Source of the DNA: CAUZWH01 sp965224275
GTDB lineage: Bacteria; Pseudomonadota; Alphaproteobacteria; SHVV01
NCBI GenBank assembly: GCA_965224275.1
Contig: CBDCYR010000015.1
Coordinates: 310,001-374,000, forward strand
Direction of reading: 5' to 3'
DNA length: 64,000 nucleotides
Shown: piece after piece, positions 16,656-24,371 of the stretch
Layout: the number at the start of each line of letters is the position of its first letter
How positions within the stretch are numbered: position 1 is the first letter of the stretch
Notes under the pieces: generated by a model
The model's database searches: none
Seen by the model: the letters and a program-made list of their open reading frames with translations, nothing else
What the model was told of the DNA's origin: nothing
Translations under genes and position numbers: made by a program

Positions 16656-17343
16656 AGACCTCGACTGCTATTACGGCGCGGTGCAGGTGCTGTACGGCGT
16701 CTCCCTCGATATAGCGCCGGGCGAGATCCTCGGCTTATTGGGGCGCAACGGTGCTGGCAAGACCACGACGCTGAAGTCGATCATGGGGCTGGTCAAAGCG
16801 CGCGGTGGCAATATCGTCCTTGATGGTAGCGAACTAACAGACCTTGGCGCGCACGAGGTTCCGAAACTCGGAGTCGCGTACGTGCCACAAGGGCGCGGTC
16901 TATTCTCGGGCCTTAGCGTTGAGGATAATCTACGCATGGGCTTGCTTGTTCGCGACAGCGGCAACGACGTCCTCGATTACGTCTTGACGTTGTTTCCGGT
17001 TCTGCGCGAGCGTTTGCAGCAGCAGGCGGGCACATTGAGCGGTGGTGAGCAACAGATGTTGTCGACAGCACGGGCACTTTGCCTCGAACCCAAGCTGCTG
17101 TTGCTTGATGAACCGAGCGAAGGGCTTATGCCCGCGGTCGTGAACACGCTGCTCGATACGGTCGCCGGACTAAAGCAAGCCGGCGTTGCGGTGCTGCTGG
17201 TCGAACAAAAGGTCGATGCGGCACTGAAAATTGCCGACCGCATCGTGTTCATGGAGAACGGAATGATCCGGGAGGAAACGACGCCTGCCGCACTCGCCGC
17301 TGATCCGGAACCGCTGCAGCGCTATGTCGGGGTTAGGCGGTAG
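16642..17343 (+). CDS. livF: Branched-chain-type ABC transporter ATP-binding protein (LivF-like)
   Basis: The 233-residue ATPase starts at ATG 16642, 14 bases inside livG, with MLQLKDLDCYYGAVQVLYGVS. Walker A is GRNGAGKTT, the signature is LSGGEQQM and Walker B is LLLLDEPSEGLMP, followed by LLVEQKV. This matches LivF. It completes the binding protein, LivH, LivM, LivG and LivF set and is the last gene of the operon; the convergent TetR gene ends 34 bases later. Confidence 0.9.
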   Translation: MLQLKDLDCYYGAVQVLYGVSLDIAPGEILGLLGRNGAGKTTTLKSIMGLVKARGGNIVLDGSELTDLGAHEVPKLGVAYVPQGRGLFSGLSVEDNLRMGLLVRDSGNDVLDYVLTLFPVLRERLQQQAGTLSGGEQQMLSTARALCLEPKLLLLDEPSEGLMPAVVNTLLDTVAGLKQAGVAVLLVEQKVDAALKIADRIVFMENGMIREETTPAALAADPEPLQRYVGVRR

Positions 17344-17377
17344 CGACGGAGTTGCTGCCGGTTCGCCTGCTTGTCGC

Positions 17378-17983
17378 CTACGCGCAATAGGCGTTGAGAA
17401 AAAATGCCACAGTCGTGTCGCGCACGTCCTGCGTGTTCACGGTTTGCACATCAACCGAGCCCAGCAATACGGGAAAAAAGACCTGCCCCTTGATAATCGA
17501 ATGCAATTGCTCGGCGATGACATCGCTGGCCAGCGCTGAACTTATTCTGCCGTCGTTTCTGGCGTCATCCACCCATTGAACGAACAGGATTTCCGAATTA
17601 TCCATCCGTGTTAGTTGGTCTCGAGTTGGTGTTTTGGTTTTCAGAAGTTCTCCGATGACGATTCTCGACATGTCTAAGAACGATTCCGATGTCACCGTTC
17701 TGATTCGGTTTTCGACGATGACTTCCAATTGCCGTCTAATCGGTGTCTCGGTGGAATATCTCGGTTGGTACATGTCGTGAACCCGATCTAGCAGCTCGTT
17801 GACGAGCGCGTCATAGAGTTCACCCTTGCTTGGGAAGTATTTGTAGAGAGTTCGCTTCGAGACCTCGGCGGTTTCCGCAATGTTGTGCATGGAAGCCGCG
17901 TCCAACCCCTTGTTCAGGAATTCTCTGGTCGCCGCTTGAATGATTCGCGCGGCGTTTTCTTCCTTTCGAGCTATGTAAGTCAT
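17378..17983 (-). CDS. TetR-family transcriptional regulator
   Basis: The 201-residue protein has an N-terminal TetR DNA-binding domain: AARIIQAATREFLNKGLDAAS, then the helix-turn-helix AETAEVSKRTLYKYFPSKGEL (about 36-56). A C-terminal ligand and dimer domain follows. It reads divergently from the small membrane protein at 18087, and a perfect palindrome lies in the 103-bp AT-rich gap between them. It most likely represses that gene and itself. The inducer cannot be deduced. Confidence 0.9.
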   Translation of the reverse strand: MTYIARKEENAARIIQAATREFLNKGLDAASMHNIAETAEVSKRTLYKYFPSKGELYDALVNELLDRVHDMYQPRYSTETPIRRQLEVIVENRIRTVTSESFLDMSRIVIGELLKTKTPTRDQLTRMDNSEILFVQWVDDARNDGRISSALASDVIAEQLHSIIKGQVFFPVLLGSVDVQTVNTQDVRDTTVAFFLNAYCA

Positions 17984-18038
17984 TGTTTTAAAGCCAAATT
18001 CAAAAAGTAAACGATTATGTATATATTTCTATTGAAAA

Positions 18039-18056
18039 GTAAACACCAGTGTTTAC
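18039..18056. promoter_or_regulatory. Candidate TetR operator palindrome
   Basis: GTAAACACCAGTGTTTAC has perfect 8-bp arms around a 2-bp centre, a usual size for a TetR-type operator. It lies in the AT-rich gap between the divergent TetR gene and the small membrane protein gene. A further half-like AAGTAAAC occurs about 33 bases to the left. Confidence 0.65.
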
Positions 18057-18086
18057 CTTAGCACACGGGAAGCTGAGGAGCACACG

Positions 18087-18473
18087 ATGATTTCGAAACT
18101 GATCTTAGTGGTGTTGGGCGTGATGTCGCTGGTGTTCGGCGGTTGGGCCGGCATGGTGGCGTTTGGGGATACCACTCAAATGACGAGCACGCTCGGCATG
18201 ATGGGAATGCTGGGCTACCTATTTCATAGCGCCGTTATCTTCATGTCCTTGACGTTCCCGGTGCAGGTTCGCCGGGTGCTGACCCTCTTGTTGCTGGTAT
18301 GGCATGTGCCCGAGGCAATTCTGATTGCCACCCAGGGCATGGGTATACCGGAAGACGGCCAGGTTGTTGGCATCGCCATCCACGCCGGCTTCAGCGTCTT
18401 GGCGCTGCTCTCGTGGTATCTGGCGAAAGACCAGGCCGACGCCCCGACCAGTAGCCAAAACTCCTACGCGTGA
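18087..18473 (+). CDS. Small four-helix membrane protein
   Basis: The 128-residue product has four hydrophobic segments (about 4-26, 35-56, 62-82 and 93-111) and a short polar C-terminus. No named family is certain; the size and layout recall DoxX/DUF-type small integral membrane proteins. GAGGAG precedes the ATG. Divergence from a TetR gene with a shared palindrome suggests inducible expression, as for many small efflux-associated or stress-response membrane proteins. Confidence 0.7.
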   Translation: MISKLILVVLGVMSLVFGGWAGMVAFGDTTQMTSTLGMMGMLGYLFHSAVIFMSLTFPVQVRRVLTLLLLVWHVPEAILIATQGMGIPEDGQVVGIAIHAGFSVLALLSWYLAKDQADAPTSSQNSYA

Positions 18474-18484
18474 AGGTTCTAACC

Positions 18485-18502
18485 TTGGATTTCATCCACT
18501 AG
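18485..18502. repeat. Short dispersed palindrome (copy 1), at the end of the ParA gene
   Basis: TTGGATTTCATCCACTAG: core GGAT-TTC-ATCC. On the minus strand it reads CTAGTGGATGAAATCCAA and provides the TGA stop of the ParA-like gene. It is one member of the window-wide palindrome family. Confidence 0.75.
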
Positions 18503-19142
18503 CATCAGCCCAGGCGATGAGTTCGCTGGCCAGTGCCCGTGCTTCAAATGCGGCTTTGCTATTGGTGTGGGTCTCGGTCGCCGTCGCCCCCATGCCAATA
18601 CTCTCGGCAAAGGCAATGCGATTGCCGAGGCGGGTATTCGAGACCGACACGCTGAACTCGGAAATCGCTGCGCTCATCTCTTCGGTCAAGCGGGCGCGCG
18701 GCGGAACGCGATTCAGCACCAGCATCGCTGGGGTATTCTCGCGGTCAGCCATCATCAGGGTTTCGCGGGTCGCCCACAGATCGACCGGGGTCGGCTGCAC
18801 CGGCACGACGATATAGTCGGCCGCGCCCATCGGTGTGCGCCCCTTGAGGTCGGCGTGCGGCGGCGTGTCGATGACGACGACGTCGTGGTCCTTGGCGAGG
18901 GTCTCCGCTTCGCGGCGAGCGCCCCAACCACTGGCAGTGCGAAAGCACAGTCCGGTCTTGTTTTCGCCAAGGCGTTGCTCGCGCGCCTCGAGCCATTCGC
19001 CGAGACTACCTTGTGGATCGACGTCGAGCAGCGCAACCGATTTGCCGCAATCTCGCGCCCATGCAACCGCCAGATGGGCGGCCAGCGTGGTCTTACCGGC
19101 GCCGCCTTTTTGCTGCGCAATCGTGAATATCTTGCCCGACAT
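18492..19142 (-). CDS. ParA/MinD-type P-loop ATPase
   Basis: The 216-residue protein has the deviant Walker A KGGAGKT (K12 to T18) with the signature lysine, a Walker A' region LLDVDPQGSLGEWLEARE, and the switch IDTPPHADLKGR. These mark the ParA family, which positions DNA, plasmids or protein clusters. No ParB-like gene or centromere-like repeats are next to it, so it is an orphan ParA whose cargo is unknown. Its stop codon falls in a dispersed palindrome. The upstream gap contains ACAACATGTTGTG, a small inverted repeat that might bind a regulator. Confidence 0.88.
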   Translation of the reverse strand: MSGKIFTIAQQKGGAGKTTLAAHLAVAWARDCGKSVALLDVDPQGSLGEWLEAREQRLGENKTGLCFRTASGWGARREAETLAKDHDVVVIDTPPHADLKGRTPMGAADYIVVPVQPTPVDLWATRETLMMADRENTPAMLVLNRVPPRARLTEEMSAAISEFSVSVSNTRLGNRIAFAESIGMGATATETHTNSKAAFEARALASELIAWADASG

Positions 19143-19238
19143 GCTTGAACCACCCGAATTTGCATCACTCCACGTGGTTCATTTTGTAGCTTACATTGGA
19201 GTTATCCACAACATGTTGTGTTAGTGCGGAGGACCGGC

Positions 19239-19339
19239 CCCCTCACCCCACCCCTCTCCCACAGAGGGGAGAGGGAGCTGGACGTTCGCACAGTCAGGTT
19301 CCCTCTCCCCTCCTTGTGGGAGAGGGGTAGGGTGAGGGG
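19239..19339. repeat. CCCTCTCCC-type high-GC inverted repeat
   Basis: Two hairpin halves, CCCTCACCCC...CTCTCCC and GGGAGAGGGG...GGTGAGGGG, face each other across about 100 bp. Related copies occur at 41005-41098 and 55761-55799, always between genes. The rest of the 240-bp gap between the ParA gene and the convergent end of the SDR gene holds nothing else I can identify. Confidence 0.7.
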
Positions 19340-19382
19340 TCTTCTTGAACCGGGTAGCGCGATCACACCAGCCTTACCCGCC

Positions 19383-20192
19383 TTAATTATCGCGGAACAT
19401 ATCCATCAGTGGCTTCTGTTGGCCGCCGTCGACCTCCAGCATGGTGCCGTTGATGAAATGGGCCCGGTCCGAGGCCAGGAACGTCACGATATCGGCGACC
19501 TCCTCAACCTCGGCGATGCGGCCGAGCGGGATGCTGCGTGGGGCCAGGGTGTCGGCCTCCTCGTACGGGATTTTCATGTCGCGTGCCATCGCTGCAACCA
19601 ACCCATCCCAACGTTCGGTGCGCACCGGGCCCGGATTGACCGCGACGACGGTGATGCCTTCCTTGGCATACTGGTTAGCGATCGCCATCGTGAAGTTCTG
19701 ACCGGCCGCGTTGGCGGCACCGGGTGCGATCTCCCAGTAGGAATGCTTGATGCCGTCATTGCCGATCAAGTTGACGATGCGTCCCTTGCCGGCGGTGCGC
19801 ATGTGCGGAATGACGGCGCGCGTGACCCGCACGTAGCCCATGAACTTAAGCCCGATCGCCTGCTCCCAGTGCTCGTCGGTTAGATATTCGAGCACGCCGC
19901 CGGGGGCCGCACCGGCATTGTTGACCAGGATGTCGATACGGCCGAAATGAGCGACCGCGGCTTCGACCATGGCGTTGGCGTCCTCGGTTTTCATGAGGTC
20001 GGCCTGAAACGCTGCGATATCGCGGCCGGTTTCAGATTTGATCTCTGCGGCTGCTGCTTTCAGCACATCAGGATCGCGTGAGCAGATCGCGATGTCGCAG
20101 CCTTCCAGCGCCAGGCCGCGCGCGATTCCTTTGCCGATGCCGCGGCTACCGCCAGTAACCAGGGCGACTTTGCCTTCCATTCCGAGTTCCAT
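19383..20192 (-). CDS. SDR-fold protein with missing catalytic residues
   Basis: The 269-residue protein has an intact Rossmann nucleotide site (TGGSRGIGKGIA, residues 13-24) and NNAG (91-94), so it should bind NAD(P). The catalytic tetrad is not conserved. Aligned to the functional SDR at 37644, the active Ser, Tyr and Lys positions are G144, P157 and N161, and the helix-4 Asn is Lys. AGGAGG lies five bases before the ATG at 20192. It is divergent from the hydrolase-nitroreductase pair. It may act as a binding or regulatory protein, or use another mechanism; standard dehydrogenase activity is unlikely. Confidence 0.85.
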   Translation of the reverse strand: MELGMEGKVALVTGGSRGIGKGIARGLALEGCDIAICSRDPDVLKAAAAEIKSETGRDIAAFQADLMKTEDANAMVEAAVAHFGRIDILVNNAGAAPGGVLEYLTDEHWEQAIGLKFMGYVRVTRAVIPHMRTAGKGRIVNLIGNDGIKHSYWEIAPGAANAAGQNFTMAIANQYAKEGITVVAVNPGPVRTERWDGLVAAMARDMKIPYEEADTLAPRSIPLGRIAEVEEVADIVTFLASDRAHFINGTMLEVDGGQQKPLMDMFRDN

Positions 20193-20319
20193 GCAATCCT
20201 CCTACTCGTCTTTCCTATTGAGCCTGCCACGTCGTCTCTTATCCTGGCGGCGCTTAAACATCCCTCGCGGCGCGTCGTTGATCAAGCCCCGGCTTGCCGC
20301 TTGTTAGGAGTTGGTCTCG

Positions 20320-21183
20320 ATGTCCTACGCCACCACCGACGACGATGTTCGGCTTTACTACGAAGATACCGGCGAGGGTGACGCGATGCTGTTCGTCCAT
20401 GAGTTTGCCGGCGATCATCGTCAGTGGGAGCCGCAGGTCAGATACTTCTCGCGACGCTACCGCTGTATTACGTTCGATGCCCGGGGTTATCCGCCCTCGG
20501 ACGTGCCCGAAGCGGACGAGAAGTATTCGCAAGACCGCGCCCGCGACGACATCAAGGCCATCATCGACCACCTCGGCATCGAGCAGGCGCATATCGTTGG
20601 CCACTCGATGGGCGCGTTCGCGACACTGCACTTTGGCATTCACTACCCCGCGCGTGCGTTGTCGCTGGTGCTTGCCGGTTGCGGCTATGGCGCGCATCCC
20701 GATACCCAACAAGCGTTCCTCGACCTCACCAAGAGAACCGCCGATATGTTCCGCTCGGAAGCGATGGAGACGGCGGCCGCCAAATATGCGCGCTCGCCCG
20801 GGCGCTTGCAGTACCGCGCCAAGGACCCGCGCGGCTACGCCGAATTCGCGGCGATGCTGGCCGAGCACTCGGCCGCAGGCAGCGCCTTGACGATGGCCAA
20901 CGTGCAGCGCTTGCGGCCTTCGCTGTGGGACCTGCAGAATGCGTTGAAAGCGCTCGAGGCGCCGGTACTGATCATCACCGGCGACGAAGACGATCCCTGT
21001 CTCGATCCTGGCGTGTTTATGAAACGGCTGATTCCCAATGCCGGCCTGGCGATTGTCCCCAAGTCCGGCCACACCATCAACACCGAGGAACCGGCGCTGT
21101 TCAACCAATTCGTCGAAGATTTTCTGGTACGCGCGACCGCCAGTCGGTGGTTGGCGCGCCGCGATATCGAGGACCCGTCATGA
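20320..21183 (+). CDS. Alpha/beta hydrolase
   Basis: The 287-residue protein has the classical hydrolase fold with nucleophile S96 in VGHSMG, acid in ITGDEDDP and base in KSGHTIN. The oxyanion-region motif is VHEFAGDHRQW (usually HG). Enzymes of this type cleave esters, ring-fission products or lactones. ATG at 20320 is preceded by TAGGAG; the TTG at 20311 is in frame but less likely. It overlaps the nitroreductase start by four bases (ATGA), so the two are co-translated. Substrate unknown. Confidence 0.85.
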   Translation: MSYATTDDDVRLYYEDTGEGDAMLFVHEFAGDHRQWEPQVRYFSRRYRCITFDARGYPPSDVPEADEKYSQDRARDDIKAIIDHLGIEQAHIVGHSMGAFATLHFGIHYPARALSLVLAGCGYGAHPDTQQAFLDLTKRTADMFRSEAMETAAAKYARSPGRLQYRAKDPRGYAEFAAMLAEHSAAGSALTMANVQRLRPSLWDLQNALKALEAPVLIITGDEDDPCLDPGVFMKRLIPNAGLAIVPKSGHTINTEEPALFNQFVEDFLVRATASRWLARRDIEDPS

Positions 21184-21914
21184 CCACGCCGGCCTATGAA
21201 ACCCTGATCGAGATCTGCCGTACGCGCATGACGATGCGTGAGTTCGACCCCGATACACCGATCCCGCGAGCGCATTTCGATCTCATCCTCGAGGCGGCGC
21301 GGCATGGGCCGTCGGGCGCCAATGCTCAGCCCTGGCATTACATCGTCGTGACCGAGCCCGACAAAAAGGCGTTGCTGGCAACCTACTTCAAAGACGAAGC
21401 GAGCCGGCGCGCCCACCTCGGGATGAAATTCCCGACACCGAATTACCGCGGGCTGGCGACGGCACCGGGAATCATCCTGGTGGTCGCCGATTTCCGCTAC
21501 GTCAATGCGTTCCCGGTGTTGAACGACGGGTCTGAGTTGGACGCGATGTATAAGGAAAATGCCAAGCGTATTTTACTGCAAAGCGTTGCCGCATCGACGA
21601 TGTCGGCCCACCTCGCCGCCGCCGCGCTGGGCTACACCCCGTGGTGGGTGACCGCGATCGGCCAGCAGCGCGCGCAATCCGAACTGCGGCCGGCGTTCGA
21701 CATTCCCGAAGAGCTCTCCCTGATCGACATCATGGTGTTCGGTAAACCGCTGAAACCACCGTACAAGCGGGTCAAGAAAGACATCGACGCCATCCGCTCA
21801 TGGGATCGCTTTAATAGGGACGCGTTCATGACCACCGATGCGCTGAACGAGTGGATCAAGAACGAGCGCCACAAGGCGATGTACCGTGAAGCCAGCGAGG
21901 TCGATGAAGGGTAG
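21180..21914 (+). CDS. Nitroreductase-family flavoprotein
   Basis: The 244-residue protein shows the FMN-dependent nitroreductase pattern: an early RMTMREFDPDTPIPRAHFDLILEAAR, then HGPSGANAQPWHYIVV, and a later QSVAASTMSAHLAAAALGYTPWW segment. Such enzymes reduce nitro groups, quinones or enones with NAD(P)H, and some family members carry out other flavin chemistry. Start ATG lies in the stop of the hydrolase gene. The long open frame upstream in this phase is a shadow of that gene. Confidence 0.85.
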   Translation: MTTPAYETLIEICRTRMTMREFDPDTPIPRAHFDLILEAARHGPSGANAQPWHYIVVTEPDKKALLATYFKDEASRRAHLGMKFPTPNYRGLATAPGIILVVADFRYVNAFPVLNDGSELDAMYKENAKRILLQSVAASTMSAHLAAAALGYTPWWVTAIGQQRAQSELRPAFDIPEELSLIDIMVFGKPLKPPYKRVKKDIDAIRSWDRFNRDAFMTTDALNEWIKNERHKAMYREASEVDEG

Positions 21915-21922
21915 AGACCGCC

Positions 21923-22231
21923 TCACGCGATCAGGTGTTTATCGCCCCATTTTTTCATCGATAGGAACACCGGCATGAGTTCGGAGCCGGCGTCGGTGAG
22001 GTGATATTCGACCCGGGGCGGGACTTCAGCGTAGACAGTTCGGATAACCAGGCCACGGGCTTCCAATTCGCGCAGGTTTCGGGTGAGGGTTTTCTTGCTC
22101 ACTTTGGGGATTTCGCGTTGCAGTTCCCCGAAGCGGGTCGGTTCGCCGCGATACAGCAAAACGCGAACAATCAGCAGTTTGTAGCGCCCGCCCATCACAC
22201 CAATGGTCTCGATAATGCCGCACTTCTCCAC
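21923..22231 (-). CDS. HxlR-family winged-helix regulator
   Basis: The product of about 102 residues has the HxlR signature: a conserved cysteine near the N-terminus (VEKCGIIETIGVMGGRYKLLIVRVLLYRGE), then RFGELQREIPKVSKKTLTRNLRELEARGLV and VEYHLTDAGSELMPV. Family members sense reactive aldehydes, disulfide stress or quinones through the cysteine. GTG at 22231 follows AAAAAGGAAA and is preferred; a TTG at 22261 is an alternative. It is divergent from the ABM-like gene, its likely target. Confidence 0.87.
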   Translation of the reverse strand: MEKCGIIETIGVMGGRYKLLIVRVLLYRGEPTRFGELQREIPKVSKKTLTRNLRELEARGLVIRTVYAEVPPRVEYHLTDAGSELMPVFLSMKKWGDKHLIA

Positions 22232-22339
22232 GATGGTTTCCTTTTTGCACCTAGGCGACAACGATTACCCTACTTTAATAGTTGCCATACGCGAACATAT
22301 GATAGGGGCACGCAATATCCAAATCGAACGAGGGCAATT

Positions 22340-22627
22340 ATGGGTGGTTTGTTGATCGAGTACCGCTACGACGGGGATGAGGCCGTTTGGCAGAACGCGG
22401 TTGAAAGTTTCATAAAGAACATCGCGGCGGACGCGCGCTTGCGGTCCAGTTTTCGCTACCATGTGTTTGTAAAAGAAGACGGCATCTCAAGGGTCCATGT
22501 GCCGAGTTGGGACAGCGAGGAAACTTTGAAGCATCTCCAATCTCAACCATTTTTCTCCGAATTTGCCGGGCATATAAAGAGCTTTGCCGGCGACAGTCTA
22601 AGCACCACCAAAATTAGAACATCGTAG
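22340..22627 (+). CDS. Small ABM-like (dimeric alpha-beta barrel) protein
   Basis: The 95-residue product resembles antibiotic-biosynthesis-monooxygenase/YgiN-type dimeric barrels: RYDGDEAVWQNAVESFIKNIAADARL, RYHVFVKEDGISRVHVPSWDSEETLKHLQSQPFF, then a C-terminal helix. Related proteins oxidise quinols or act as small cofactor-free monooxygenases. ATG at 22340 follows GAGGGC; a longer open frame upstream overlaps the regulator gene and is not used. An HxlR regulator next to a quinone- or aldehyde-related small enzyme is a common pairing. Confidence 0.75.
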   Translation: MGGLLIEYRYDGDEAVWQNAVESFIKNIAADARLRSSFRYHVFVKEDGISRVHVPSWDSEETLKHLQSQPFFSEFAGHIKSFAGDSLSTTKIRTS

Positions 22628-22652
22628 CCCGAAACCCGGATATCCCAAGAAA

Positions 22653-22676
22653 AAGGGCCTCCCTTCGGAGGCCCTT
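22653..22676. terminator. Bidirectional-looking stem-loop terminator
   Basis: AAGGGCCTCC pairs with GGAGGCCCTT around CTTC (10-bp stem). A run of A on the left reads as U on the minus strand. It sits between the convergent ends of the ABM-like gene and the TRAP binding-protein gene. Confidence 0.85.
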
Positions 22677-22700
22677 GATTGGGTCGTTGGTTCAAGGCTG

Positions 22701-23696
22701 CTATTTGTAGCCCAGTTTCTTGAACTGAGGGCCCAGCGTCGGATCGTCTTTGATGACGTCGTTCCAACCGGCCTCGTGCGCGGCTTTGACGTACATGGCG
22801 GCGTCGCCCGCGCTGTACTTATGGAATTTCATGCCGAGTTTCTTGAGTTGGGCGTCTTCGGTGCGGTGGGCCGCGCCCAGCACCTGCTCGGTTTTCTGTT
22901 CGATCGTGACCGCGATCTTCTCCATCGCCGCCCGCTGACTATCGGTCAGCCCGCGCCACACTGAGCCGCGAATCAGGATTGGGTCATCGACACTCGAGAA
23001 CGGGTGATCGATGACATAATCCGCGACCTCATGGAATGCCCGTTGCAGCACACCGGTGGTCGCCCAGCCGAAGCCGTCAACAACGCCGCGCTCGAGTGCG
23101 GCATAGGCTTCGGAGGGTTTCATCAGCACGGTGGTGCCGCCGTAGTGGCTGATCAATGGCGAGTAGACGCCACCGCCGCGGAACTTCATGCCGCTGAAAT
23201 TGGGCGGCGATTTGGGTTGGTCCTTGGTGTAAAGGCGGAACCCACCGACCGGGCCGCCGACATGGGCGAGATAGACGACGTCGGCCTTTTCCATATGGAT
23301 CTTGCGCATCAGATCGTAGAAGCCTGATTTGCGGCGTTCGGCAACCGACATGTTGGAGTAGAGACCCGAGCGGGCGACCGGAATCGATCCTCTGTAGTAG
23401 GCGGTCGCGGTGAGGATGACGTCGACCACGCCGTCCTGCAGCGCCTGGAATTGCTCAAAGGCGGGAACCACTTCACTGGCACCGAGATAGTCGATCCGCA
23501 CTTCGCCTTTGAGCTCTTTGTTGACCGCGTCCTTGAACCAGATCAACGGCTCGGTGAGCGGGAACGGCAACGGCCATGGCGCGACCGCTTTAAGAACTTT
23601 CTCGGCCGCCAGCGTCTGCTGGCCAGGCGCGGCCAGTAGGAACAGGCTAAACACGGTCGCGAGAAGCCCGCCTCTCAATACAAAATTATGCAACAT
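22701..23696 (-). CDS. dctP: TRAP transporter substrate-binding protein (DctP-type), system A
   Basis: The 331-residue protein has a signal peptide (MLHNFVLRGGLLATVFSLFLL ... TLAAE) and the TRAP binding-protein fold. The region FSGMKFRGGGVYSPLISHYGG supplies the arginine that clamps the ligand carboxylate, and ERGVVDGFGWATTGVLQ follows. Thus a carboxylated solute is expected. ATG at 23696 is preceded by GGGGAGGT. The membrane subunits are upstream on the same strand across a 180-bp gap, and a terminator follows. Confidence 0.9.
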   Translation of the reverse strand: MLHNFVLRGGLLATVFSLFLLAAPGQQTLAAEKVLKAVAPWPLPFPLTEPLIWFKDAVNKELKGEVRIDYLGASEVVPAFEQFQALQDGVVDVILTATAYYRGSIPVARSGLYSNMSVAERRKSGFYDLMRKIHMEKADVVYLAHVGGPVGGFRLYTKDQPKSPPNFSGMKFRGGGVYSPLISHYGGTTVLMKPSEAYAALERGVVDGFGWATTGVLQRAFHEVADYVIDHPFSSVDDPILIRGSVWRGLTDSQRAAMEKIAVTIEQKTEQVLGAAHRTEDAQLKKLGMKFHKYSAGDAAMYVKAAHEAGWNDVIKDDPTLGPQFKKLGYK

Positions 23697-23876
23697 AAGC
23701 ACCTCCCCTGTGTGGTTCTTAAGGGCTGGCGGACGCCAGCTGCGAATGTCTGACATGATCGATTGCGCACGTTTGTAATACCTGGGTGCTACGCGGTGCG
23801 CCAGAGGTGTCAGGCCTCCCCTGTGCGAAGCCTAGTCGCCGGGATTTGGTAGTGCAAGGCGATCTGAATTCGCCAA

Positions 23877-24371
23877 TCATCGTGACGGAACCTTGCGAAT
23901 GTGCGCGTAGAGCACGCGCGCGAATTCGATTGCGCACAAGCCCATCGCGAGCGAGACGACGCCGATCAGCGGCCACTTGGGTACCGGGTAGATCCCGATC
24001 GTGTTGATGCCGCGCACGTGGTTTTTCCAAGCCTCAATTCCCGCATAGTAGGACGCGAAGGCACAGGTGCCGACGCACAGCAGAGTCACCCAGATGCCGA
24101 GCCAATTCTGCGCCCGCGGCGACAACGCGTTGGCCACCAGATCAATGCGGATGTGACCCTCGGCGCGGCGCACCAACCACGCCATACCTAAAAACGGGAT
24201 GAACACCATCAGATGCTCGGTCCACTCGTTGACCCAGGCGATCGGCGCGCTGGCAAAAAAGCGACCCCCGACATCGATCACGACCAGCGTCATCGCCAGC
24301 ATGATCGTCAGTCCCGACATCACTGCCAGGGCGGCGATACTCGAATCGTAGAGTTGCACCAGGCGCTTCAT
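23877..24371 (-). CDS. dctQ: TRAP transporter small membrane subunit (DctQ-type), system A
   Basis: The 164-residue protein has four membrane helices with the DctQ family pattern IDVGGRFFASAPIAWVNEWTEHLMVFIPFLGMAWLVRRAEGHIRIDL. It forms the membrane complex with the large DctM-type subunit. Its ATG overlaps the dctM stop (ATGA at 24368-24371), so it is coupled; the open frame extending upstream into dctM is a shadow. Uptake is driven by an ion gradient rather than ATP. Confidence 0.88.
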   Translation of the reverse strand: MKRLVQLYDSSIAALAVMSGLTIMLAMTLVVIDVGGRFFASAPIAWVNEWTEHLMVFIPFLGMAWLVRRAEGHIRIDLVANALSPRAQNWLGIWVTLLCVGTCAFASYYAGIEAWKNHVRGINTIGIYPVPKWPLIGVVSLAMGLCAIEFARVLYAHIRKVPSR

